Shown here in pieces: positions 1 to 5,147 of a stretch of DNA of 5,380 nucleotides. Position 1 is the first letter of the stretch. Every line of letters begins with the position of its first letter. Source of the DNA: Bacteroidales bacterium (GTDB lineage: Bacteria > Bacteroidota > Bacteroidia > Bacteroidales > UBA932); NCBI GenBank assembly GCA_017509375.1, contig JAFWPT010000095.1, positions 1 through 5,380 on the forward strand, in the 5' to 3' direction. The position numbers and the translations under genes are program-made. Below the pieces are notes generated by a model, which saw only the letters and a program-made list of their open reading frames with translations, searched no databases and was not told the DNA's origin.

Positions 1-80
1 GTAGGAGTTGAATGCCGATGGGAGGGGCTGAACCGTTTCGTTGCAAATATACAGAAAAGATTTTTATTCGTGAAGGTGAT

Positions 81-713
81 TTATACGAACCGCTTGATTT
101 TTTGTAGGGTCCCGATGCTGGTCCCGGTTATCGCATGGACATTCCGGAGCGAGATGCCTTTCCGGAGAAGACCGATTTCCTTCTGGTACTGGTCCTTGTA
201 GGCATCGTCGCTCTTGCGGTAGGTGGATGGTCTGCCCATCTTGACCCCATCCCGGCGGCACTTGGCGATATACAGGTCACGACCGCTTGCCATCCGTTCC
301 TTGATGGTCAACCGCTCCATCGACGCTATCTCAAGGAGAATGGTGCAGATGAGCGATGCGACCGGATTGACCTTTCCATCCGGGTTGAGGGTGTTGAGGT
401 TGTAATTCTTGATGTGGAGCGATACCCCATTCTCGTTGAGGTAGTAGATAACCTTCAGTGCCTCGAGGGTATTACGCCCCAGACGGTCGATAGAAAGGCA
501 TACGACCCGGTTCAGGCGATGCTCCTTGACATACTCCACCAGCCCGGAGATTTCCTCTCTGTCGGCGTTTTTCGTGGCTCCGCTGACCTTGTTAGCGAAT
601 ACCTTCACGACATCCCAGTTCATCCGCTGACAGTAGTCGGTCAGTTCCACTACCTGTCTTTCGTAGTCCTGTCCCTGCGTCGAGACCCTTGCCAGTATTG
701 CTACCTGTTCCAT
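81..713 (-). CDS. Serine site-specific recombinase (resolvase/invertase family)
   Basis: Small serine recombinase of 210 residues, which breaks and rejoins DNA through a phosphoserine intermediate in resolution, inversion or integration. The N-terminal resolvase domain shows ARVST with nucleophile Ser11 and Arg9, the DRLGR motif (Arg77 and Arg80, matching the two conserved arginines of gamma-delta resolvase), and Glu133-Arg134 at the start of the long dimerisation helix. The sequence GRPS marks the passage to a C-terminal helix-turn-helix at about 187-208. The length matches the short resolvase/invertase class, not the large integrases. I chose the ATG at 713, which is 2 nt after the stop of the upstream gene and gives the usual distance to the catalytic serine; a GTG at 743 would add ten residues and overlap that gene. 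It is probably co-transcribed with the DUF2693-like gene. Its target site is not visible, so resolvase versus invertase cannot be settled. Confidence 0.93.
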   Translation of the reverse strand: MEQVAILARVSTQGQDYERQVVELTDYCQRMNWDVVKVFANKVSGATKNADREEISGLVEYVKEHRLNRVVCLSIDRLGRNTLEALKVIYYLNENGVSLHIKNYNLNTLNPDGKVNPVASLICTILLEIASMERLTIKERMASGRDLYIAKCRRDGVKMGRPSTYRKSDDAYKDQYQKEIGLLRKGISLRNVHAITGTSIGTLQKIKRFV

Positions 714-715
714 AA

Positions 716-1048
716 CTACAAAACCGCTACGATGTTCTCCCACCTAAACGACCTCCACGCCGCTTTCTCGCAATCGAAGTAGGCGGTGGTGGCGTAATGC
801 TCCCGGCTGATACCGTTACCGTTGATGTATCGCTCCACCAGTGCCTTCGAGGTCGTGCCGAATGCCTCCCGGAGTTCCCCGGATTTCTTCATATAGACGA
901 AGTGGGCTACGCCGGTCCGCATCTGGTTCTTCACGTTCTCCACCATTATCGCCTTCGCACCAGCCATCAGAGCTGAGTTGGTTCTTTTGCCGATGACTGC
1001 CATCCGGGTCAGGGTCATTGAGTCAGTAGTTGCAAGCATCGTATTCAT
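716..1048 (-). CDS. DUF2693/WYL_2-like small protein (SH3-like beta-barrel fold)
   Basis: Protein of 110 residues resembling the DUF2693 (WYL_2) family of small SH3-like barrel proteins, common on Bacteroidetes plasmids, phages and integrative elements; the biochemical function is unknown. The family-like features are the FVYMKKSGELREAFGTT block (residues 50-66), a beta-hairpin followed by RExxGT, and YFDCEKAAWRSF (90-101) near the C-terminus. The N-terminal half is basic and helical. I chose the ATG at 1048 because an AAAGGA stretch lies just upstream on the coding strand; the open frame continues to a TTG at 1102, but the extra residues do not look family-like. Its TAG stop is followed after 2 nt by the recombinase ATG, so the two are very likely one transcript. 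Identification is from memory of the family pattern. Confidence 0.8.
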   Translation of the reverse strand: MNTMLATTDSMTLTRMAVIGKRTNSALMAGAKAIMVENVKNQMRTGVAHFVYMKKSGELREAFGTTSKALVERYINGNGISREHYATTAYFDCEKAAWRSFRWENIVAVL

Positions 1049-1142
1049 ATCTTTGTTTCCTTTATCTATAGCTAAGATACAGCTAATATTTAATATATGC
1101 AAGGACCTAACAGATTATTTTTAATTTTTGCAACATTTTCTG

Positions 1143-1150
1143 TATCTTCG
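1143..1150 (+). promoter_or_regulatory. Possible Bacteroides -7 box for the plus-strand 80-residue gene
   Basis: TATCTTCG matches the Bacteroides -7 consensus TAnnTTTG at all but one position. It lies 9 nt before the first ATG (1160) and 21 nt before the second (1172). No exact TTTG occurs at the right distance upstream; the best candidate is TTTT at 1119-1122 with a 20-nt spacer. If real, transcription would start close to 1157, which would favour the ATG at 1172 as the true start. Confidence 0.35.
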
Positions 1151-1159
1151 CCGGGAACA

Positions 1160-1402
1160 ATGGGAAAAGCTATGGTTGAAATCAACGGAAAACAGGAGCG
1201 GATGGTCGTGCATCTCGAAATCGGCGGCCGCCACTTTTACTACGGGAATATTAAAGCCCTTTGTGACCACTGGGACAAAGATGCCCTCGGGGTCGGGTAC
1301 GCATATCTTCGCAACTACGGCATCAGCGAAGAAAAACCCTTCCGGAATGCGAAATGCATTATCCGGAAGGGAATACTGGTTTCTAGTAAAAAAGAACGTT
1401 AG
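1160..1402 (+). CDS. Hypothetical 80-residue protein, unrecognised
   Basis: I do not recognise this family. It is a small, soluble, mildly basic protein with no membrane segment. It has an N-terminal beta-rich stretch (VVHLEIGGRHFYYGNI, about 16-31), a middle with CDHWDKDALGVGYAYLRNYG (35-54), and a basic C-terminus. The aromatic-rich composition and size suit a small mobile-element or phage-type protein, but that is only an impression. Starts at ATG 1160 or ATG 1172 are both possible; the second is preceded by GGGAAAAG and fits the candidate -7 box better. It is divergent from the DUF2693-like gene across 111 AT-rich bases. Its TAG stop overlaps the TAA stop of the convergent zinc-ribbon gene by 4 nt, and its coding sequence contains that operon's terminator hairpin. 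Confidence 0.7.
   Translation: MGKAMVEINGKQERMVVHLEIGGRHFYYGNIKALCDHWDKDALGVGYAYLRNYGISEEKPFRNAKCIIRKGILVSSKKER
1332..1371 (-). terminator. Intrinsic terminator of the SPFH operon, inside the convergent gene
   Basis: On the minus strand a stem of CCCTTCCGGA (1371-1362) pairs perfectly with TCCGGAAGGG (1346-1337), with an inner ATGC/GCAT stem and a GAAAT-type loop, followed directly by TTTTT (1336-1332). It begins 28 nt beyond the stop of the zinc-ribbon gene. There is no T run on the plus-strand side, so it acts in one direction and should not stop the gene that encodes it. Confidence 0.85.
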
Positions 1403-2313
1403 GAGAGAATATATTTGAATAATTCAACAATTCCATATATAGAGCCTGCTCCTGCTACTAGAATAACAGCAAATGTTCCTGCGCATCCTTGCTTAAGCCC
1501 TTCTTTAAAAGCAGCCTTATTTACAGCCTTATTAAGCGCTTTATCTGCAGATTTACATTTTTCTTCTAAGCGTTGGCGTCTTTCTATTACCGCCTGATAA
1601 CCTTTTGTCATTATTCCTGCAGAATCTTCAATTACTACTCCATTTGAGTTATATTCAATAAGAGATTCACGGAAGTCGAGGTCAGAGACAATGTCGATTC
1701 CCGATGATTTGAGATTATCCATACCAAAAGATGAGAGTAATTCATCTGTGTCGGGAGCAGTCATATCATAAATCAACACTGAGCCTTCGTCAATATTTTG
1801 ATTAAAAAGCTCAAGTAACTGAAGTATTACTTTGGAGGCTCCTTCATAGTCATAACCAAAATCCAGAGTATAGATATTCCCAACACTTGAGTATCCATTA
1901 TCATCTGTAAACTCACTTTTGGTAATTTTGAAGGCTTGAATGAGAGGAGAATTTTTAAGTTTTGCCTCTCTGCCATTTTCTGCAAGCATGAAGCTTGGAA
2001 TCATTAACTCAAAACCTGTATTTGCTTTATTGCCTTCACGACCAGTATTATTCGGCTGAAGATTGATGGTTTTACATACATTGAAGCCGAGAGACGTTTC
2101 CTCGGGATGTTGTTGCAATAAATCAGAATAAACCTTTATTGCAGAAGAAAGACCAGGATTTGAGTATTCCTTGGCATATTCCACATATCGGGAAACATTA
2201 TGTCCTTCAGCAGCACGCTGGACCAAGAAGCTCCCACAATACTCGCAGTTGTGATGATTTGTTGCGCTTGCTCCACAATTCGGGCAAACGATTGTTTGTA
2301 CTTGATTATCCAT
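1399..2313 (-). CDS. Zinc-ribbon protein with C-terminal transmembrane helix
   Basis: Protein of 304 residues, last gene of the SPFH operon. The N-terminus has a zinc ribbon, CPNC...CEYC, with Cys10, Cys13, Cys23 and Cys26 as probable zinc ligands. The middle (about 95-235) is an acidic mixed alpha/beta region that I do not recognise. A basic, probably coiled helix (about 240-275) leads to one membrane helix at about 277-296 (AGTFAVILVAGAGSIYGIV) and a short tail, so the protein is probably tail-anchored with the ribbon in the cytoplasm. Zinc-ribbon proteins with membrane segments accompany SPFH proteins in some bacteria, such as YdjG with YdjI in Bacillus; a shared role is inferred from that. 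A GTG at 2319 would add two residues and also sits just after the upstream stop. The gene looks clearly richer in A+T than the SPFH gene. Confidence 0.85.
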   Translation of the reverse strand: MDNQVQTIVCPNCGASATNHHNCEYCGSFLVQRAAEGHNVSRYVEYAKEYSNPGLSSAIKVYSDLLQQHPEETSLGFNVCKTINLQPNNTGREGNKANTGFELMIPSFMLAENGREAKLKNSPLIQAFKITKSEFTDDNGYSSVGNIYTLDFGYDYEGASKVILQLLELFNQNIDEGSVLIYDMTAPDTDELLSSFGMDNLKSSGIDIVSDLDFRESLIEYNSNGVVIEDSAGIMTKGYQAVIERRQRLEEKCKSADKALNKAVNKAAFKEGLKQGCAGTFAVILVAGAGSIYGIVELFKYILS

Positions 2314-2321
2314 ATTCACTG

Positions 2322-2492
2322 TTATTTGTTAAATACTCCAAAATCCATAAGGTCCTTTTGAACCTTAGTGGTGAAAGAAATAGAGAAAGATGAAAGGTCA
2401 TCGAACATTGCGATGAACTCCTCGAGAGCTTGTCGAAACTCTTCTTTTGAAGATAAGGATAGCTCCTTTTCGGGATTGACGAAGAATTGCAT
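2322..2492 (-). CDS. Small 56-residue hypothetical protein in the SPFH operon
   Basis: A short gene easily missed by automated calling. It runs from an ATG at 2492 to a TAA at 2324-2322 and fits its surroundings precisely: its start is 2 nt after the stop of the membrane-protein gene, and its stop is 2 nt before a GTG and 8 nt before the ATG of the zinc-ribbon gene. The product begins MQFFVNPEKE, is acidic and soluble, and looks helical in the middle (KEEFRQALEEFIAMFDDL, about 16-33), followed by a hydrophobic Ser/Phe stretch. I see no known domain. Without this gene there would be a 180-nt hole in an otherwise gapless operon. It may be a small partner of the SPFH or zinc-ribbon protein, which is inference from position only. 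Confidence 0.8.
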   Translation of the reverse strand: MQFFVNPEKELSLSSKEEFRQALEEFIAMFDDLSSFSISFTTKVQKDLMDFGVFNK

Positions 2493-2494
2493 TA

Positions 2495-2836
2495 TTATAT
2501 TCTTTTAGAAATTGAACTGCAAATGATTAAGAGCACCACTTCAAAGGCAACCATTAAGACCGTAGCGATGACAATCCCGTTATCGGATACTGTCGGGCAA
2601 GAAAAGAGTCCAAGAATGAATTCCACTACGCCGAGCAGGAGGAAAAAGAACGAGAGTCCGATGACATACCCGTCCTTCATAGGGAGCGCCTTCAAGAGGT
2701 AGATGAGAAGGGTAGTGAGGATAATGACAATACTGGTAAAGCCGACATTGAACCAGCTATAACCAGACAATAGTACCCCGGAAAGGAGGTTGAGGACGAG
2801 CGCAATGCCGCCGACAGTTAAAGAGAGATTCTTCAT
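2495..2836 (-). CDS. Small integral membrane protein with four predicted helices
   Basis: Protein of 113 residues made almost entirely of membrane helices, at about 8-25, 30-50, 57-78 and 86-107. A charged loop (LPMKDG, 51-56) lies between helices two and three, and the C-terminal tail SKRI is short and basic. No catalytic or binding motif is visible and I do not recognise a named family. It lies 6 nt after the SPFH gene and 2 nt before the 56-residue gene, so it is translated from the same message. By analogy with YdjH in the Bacillus ydjFGHI operon it could be a membrane partner for the SPFH protein. That is positional inference, not a sequence match. The ATG at 2836 is the only reasonable start. 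Confidence 0.82.
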   Translation of the reverse strand: MKNLSLTVGGIALVLNLLSGVLLSGYSWFNVGFTSIVIILTTLLIYLLKALPMKDGYVIGLSFFFLLLGVVEFILGLFSCPTVSDNGIVIATVLMVAFEVVLLIICSSISKRI

Positions 2837-2842
2837 ATCGAA

Positions 2843-3961
2843 TTACATTTGAGGCGGGATTGGGGGCATCGGAGGAGGTGTCTGCGTCATTAAACCTGCC
2901 AGTTCCGGAGTTGAGGCAATAGTTTGCCAGTTCGCCATCCCGGGTTTCCAAACCAAGGTGCTCTCATTGATTTGCCCTTGGGCTTTCATCGCGGCAAGAT
3001 TTGATAAGGTCTGACCGCCGATTTGTTGTCCATTGACGTAGACGAACCAGGTCGTTTCCTGCGGCATTGGGGGAGGGGTTGCAGCCGGCGCTGGATTGGT
3101 GTTAATTGTCTGCTGCGCCATCCCTCCCATCATTCCGCCAAACCCCATCCCTACGCCGATTCCCATCATTGAGGCAGCGCCTGAGCCTTCGTTGGCGGCC
3201 GCTTTTTCCAGTACGTCAAAACTGCGCTGCATCTGATAGACATCCTTTCCTTGAATCTTCATCTGGGCAGCCGTTGCTTTGGCTTGTTTCAACTGAATGA
3301 AACTCGGGTCGTCCTGCGGCACGTTAATGGACATGATGGCGAAATCCACCAGCGAGATGCCATACTTTGCAAATGACTTGTTGATTTCTTCGTTGCAGAA
3401 CTCGGATATATCTACCAGATAACTGTTGATGTCCAGTATCGAAATACTATCCTGTGTTATTTTCCGGGAAATGGTTTGGCTGAGGCGTGATATGAGTTTT
3501 CCCTTGAAATAACTGTCAATATCCGCCGCTGAGAATGTAGGCATACTGCCGATAAGGGTTTCAAGGAACAACCTCGGGTCTGCTATCTTGATTCCGTATT
3601 GACCGAATCCACGGACTGGGACGATAATGGAGTACTTCGGGTCTTCCAGTTGAATGGGAGTCGGGGTACCCCACTTCATATCCAGTTTAGTTATCTGATT
3701 GACGAACCAAACTTCAGCTTGGAACGGGGAATTGCCACCGAACGGGAGATTGATGATTTTGTTGAGGAGTGGGAGATTTTCTGATTTGAGCGTATGGGTC
3801 CCAGCTTCAAAGGAATCCAGCACCTTTCCTCCCTTTACGAAAAATGCGGTCTGGGCAGTATAGACAACCAGTTGTGTCCCGATTCGGAGGTCATTTGAAG
3901 GGAACTTGTGGCAGAATTCCTTCTGGCTGACCTCCCATTTGACGACATCAATAAGAGCCAT
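2843..3961 (-). CDS. SPFH (Band 7) domain protein with C-terminal GYF_2 domain
   Basis: Protein of 372 residues, the head of the operon. Residues about 20-235 form an SPFH/Band 7 domain of the 'virion core protein' (YdjI-like) type; signature parts are WEVSQKEF near the start, the GTQLVVYTAQTAFFVKGGK strand pair, PVRGFGQYGIKIADPR (115-130), and the SINVPQDDPSFIQLKQAKA helix start (211-229). A Gly/Met-rich linker (262-281) follows, then a GYF_2/DUF4339-like domain (about 303-352: WFVYVNGQQIGGQTL ... WKPGMANWQTI) and a proline-rich tail. The sequence TPPPMP occurs on both sides of the GYF_2 domain (295-300 and 361-366), a possible ligand for it. There is no N-terminal membrane helix, so it is probably a peripheral scaffold on the inner face of the membrane. 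In Bacillus the related YdjI is needed to bring PspA to the membrane. The first ATG follows the mapped promoter. Confidence 0.92.
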   Translation of the reverse strand: MALIDVVKWEVSQKEFCHKFPSNDLRIGTQLVVYTAQTAFFVKGGKVLDSFEAGTHTLKSENLPLLNKIINLPFGGNSPFQAEVWFVNQITKLDMKWGTPTPIQLEDPKYSIIVPVRGFGQYGIKIADPRLFLETLIGSMPTFSAADIDSYFKGKLISRLSQTISRKITQDSISILDINSYLVDISEFCNEEINKSFAKYGISLVDFAIMSINVPQDDPSFIQLKQAKATAAQMKIQGKDVYQMQRSFDVLEKAAANEGSGAASMMGIGVGMGFGGMMGGMAQQTINTNPAPAATPPPMPQETTWFVYVNGQQIGGQTLSNLAAMKAQGQINESTLVWKPGMANWQTIASTPELAGLMTQTPPPMPPIPPQM

Positions 3962-4247
3962 CGTGTTTCAGTGTTATTCCTCTGGCTCCGGGCGAGGCGG
4001 TTATCTACAACAAAAGTGTGGAGCCGTTTCGCATCCACTGTATGGGGTTCTGGTAGGACCTTGAGAATGAAATACGACCGATACTCCACACTCGACGATA
4101 TGAAGCCGGTCGTAGAACACGACTTGCGACAATATCAAAGTCGAGCGGAGTGTTTCTGTCGTTACCTCTCTCAAAAATTTACCAGATTTCATACAAAGGC
4201 AACGCGAAAACACTTTCGCTAATATGTCTGTCAATTGCTTGACGCAA
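3962..4247 (-). other. Long structured leader of the SPFH operon, no confident gene
   Basis: About 280 nt between the promoter and the SPFH start codon. It contains inverted repeats: an 8-bp pair TACGACCG/CGGTCGTA (4073-4080 and 4107-4114), a CTCC...CTCGAC pair with GTCGAG.GGAG (4084-4096 and 4140-4150) that would compete with the first, a GTCGT/ACGAC hairpin (4109-4123), and GCGAAA/TTTCGC (4204-4219). No known riboswitch class is recognised. Open frames on both strands cross it, but none is convincing. Confidence 0.45.
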
Positions 4248-4279
4248 CAAATATAAGAAAAAGAATACTTTAAAACAAA
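4248..4279 (-). promoter_or_regulatory. Bacteroides-type promoter of the SPFH operon
   Basis: On the minus strand TTTG (4279-4276) is followed after 20 nt by TATATTTG (4255-4248). This matches the primary sigma factor consensus TTTG, about 19 nt, TAnnTTTG at every fixed position. Transcription should start near 4240, giving a leader of roughly 280 nt before the SPFH ATG at 3961. Confidence 0.8.
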
Positions 4280-4290
4280 ATGATAAGATG

Positions 4291-4321
4291 GAACGCTTCT
4301 CCTACCCCGGGGAGGCGTTTT
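4291..4321 (+). terminator. Plus-strand intrinsic terminator hairpin
   Basis: An 11-bp stem (4292-4302 with 4309-4319, including two or three G-T pairs) with a 6-nt loop is followed by a short T run (TTTT, 4318-4321). The plus-strand orientation is favoured because the other strand has no adjacent T run. It lies between the SPFH promoter and the TM2 coding region, and which plus-strand transcript it ends is unclear. Confidence 0.55.
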
Positions 4322-4381
4322 CCAGTATTAAATTAGCTCATCTTCGCTTTTAGCACGCTTCTTTCGTTTGGCGGCCGCTTT

Positions 4382-4561
4382 TTGCTCTGCTGGTTCCTGG
4401 GCGTCTTTGGCATACACCGGTTCTACGTCGGCAAAACCGGCTCCGCCATCGCCATGCTTCTCACCCTGGGCGGTTTTGGCATCTGGGTCATCGTTGACTG
4501 GATCATCATCCTCTGCGGCGATTTCAAAGACAAAGAAGGAAGATTGATCAAACGCAAATAG
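4382..4561 (+). CDS. TM2-domain membrane protein, probably 5'-truncated
   Basis: The frame encodes a clear TM2 domain: LLCWFLGVFGIHRFYVGKTG is the characteristic first helix plus the G-x-HRFYxG motif, followed by a second helix (GGFGIWVIVDWIIILCG) and the tail DFKDKEGRLIKRK. TM2 proteins are small membrane proteins with two helices joined by a short turn; their bacterial role is largely unknown. The open frame runs from 4337, right after an in-frame TAG at 4334-4336, and contains no ATG or GTG before the motif. The only standard start is TTG at 4382, which would start within the first helix and delete the usual polar N-terminus. An ATG at 4280 is in frame but separated by that TAG. The most likely reading is a gene that lost its 5' end, though a TTG-started 59-residue protein is possible. 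It was missed because ORF searches require an upstream start. Confidence 0.7.
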   Translation: MLCWFLGVFGIHRFYVGKTGSAIAMLLTLGGFGIWVIVDWIIILCGDFKDKEGRLIKRK

Positions 4562-4575
4562 TCCCCATTGCCTGA

Positions 4576-4678
4576 AGGGTAACTGGCTGGCGGATAGCGT
4601 ATAACGTAAAGCTGCCCTCCCTTTGTTGGGTGGGGCGACTTGTTGTAACTTATCGATTTTCAGGCAGTTGTCCTCCAG
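4576..4678. repeat. Intergenic repeat, copy 1
   Basis: First copy of a roughly 103-nt direct repeat. The core 4576-4651 matches the second copy at 69 of 76 positions without gaps, and the alignment continues more weakly to a shared TGTCCTCCAG (4669-4678) at the same distance. It starts 15 nt after the TM2 stop. Confidence 0.85.
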
Positions 4679-4711
4679 CGGTCCGTACCCAATGGCTTGA
4701 GACTTCTGGCG

Positions 4712-4823
4712 CGACAGGATTCCAGGGTTGTGGGGCAGTCCTGTCGTGGCGGTAAAAGTGGCGTTTTCGTTAAAAATGCTGCCGCCACAGGATCGAATGC
4801 GCCCCTTGCAATCCTGTCGTGGC
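4712..4823. repeat. Short direct and inverted repeats between the two larger copies
   Basis: TCCTGTCGTGGC occurs twice as a direct repeat (4739-4750 and 4812-4823), both preceded by GCA. The inverse CGACAGGA lies at 4712-4719 and can pair with TCCTGTCG at 4739-4746. CCGCCACAGG at 4782-4791 is a further partial inverse. The stretch is therefore built from fragments of one motif in both directions, typical of degenerate intergenic repeat clusters. Confidence 0.6.
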
Positions 4824-4842
4824 AAAAGTAGGGGTAGCTTGG

Positions 4843-4945
4843 AGGGTAACAGGCTGACGGGTAGCGTATAATGTAAAGTCGCCCTCCCTTTGTTGGGCGG
4901 GGCGACTTGTTGTAACTTGCTGACTGTTAGGAATATGTCCTCCAG
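4843..4945. repeat. Intergenic repeat, copy 2
   Basis: Second copy, 267 nt after the first and in the same orientation. This copy contains a better inverted repeat, AAGTCGCCC (4876-4884) with GGGCGACTT (4900-4908), which is broken by two substitutions in copy 1. Both copies share the CCCTCCCTTTGTTGGG segment unchanged. No convincing coding potential is seen. Confidence 0.85.
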
Positions 4946-4951
4946 GGGGAT

Positions 4952-4989
4952 AGGGATTGTGCTCGGGCCGGAGGCCCTGCGCATTCCCT
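4952..4989. repeat. GC-rich hairpin
   Basis: AGGGATTGTGC (4952-4962) pairs with GCGCATTCCCT (4979-4989) with one mismatch and one G-T pair, and the inner GGGCC/GGCCC stem closes a GGA loop (4965-4977). The inner stem repeats the GGGCC...GGCCC of the adjoining palindrome (5035-5047). There is no T run, so it is not a typical terminator. Confidence 0.6.
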
Positions 4990-5027
4990 GGCTCCTCGCC
5001 GGAGGGGCCCTTGCAAAGCATTGAATG

Positions 5028-5061
5028 GCATCCCGGGCCTACGGCCCTCTGGTGCTTTTTT
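5028..5061 (+). terminator. Plus-strand terminator-like arm of the palindrome
   Basis: GCATC (5028-5032) pairs with GGTGC (5051-5055) around the GGGCC-TAC-GGCCC hairpin, followed by TTTTTT (5056-5061). It could end plus-strand transcription coming from the TM2 and repeat region. Confidence 0.55.
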
Positions 5062-5106
5062 GCCGAAAGGGTCTTACAAGAGCTAGCTCTTGACGCCCCT
5101 TTCAAC

Positions 5107-5135
5107 AAAAAAGCACCGCAGCTACGCTGCGATGC
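5107..5135 (-). terminator. Intrinsic terminator of tRNA-Ser
   Basis: On the minus strand a 10-bp stem (5135-5126 with 5122-5113, one G-T pair) with a GTA loop is followed directly by six T (5112-5107). It starts 12 nt downstream of the tRNA-Ser 3' end. Confidence 0.8.
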
Positions 5136-5147
5136 CATTCTGCTTTG

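Noticed and set aside
44..51. TATATTTG on the minus strand, like a -7 box
   Set aside because: No TTTG lies at a suitable distance upstream on that strand, and no gene follows within the window.
135..782. 215-codon open frame on the plus strand
   Set aside because: It lies antisense to the recombinase, which has all its catalytic motifs, and shows no domain of its own.
1071..1103. Possible promoter for the DUF2693-like gene (TATCTTAG with CTTG upstream)
   Set aside because: Each box has a mismatch and the spacer is 21 nt; too weak to list.
1049..1159. Possible invertible promoter between divergent genes near the recombinase
   Set aside because: Only a short direct repeat (AGCTAA twice) is present; no inverted repeat pair flanks the region.
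3835..4089. 84-codon minus-strand frame overlapping the SPFH start
   Set aside because: It overlaps the start of the SPFH gene in another frame, begins with GTG, and has no recognisable domain.
4328..4984. 218-codon open frame on the minus strand
   Set aside because: It crosses both repeat copies, giving the repeated KLQQVAPPNKGRA segment, and is antisense to the well-marked TM2 domain.
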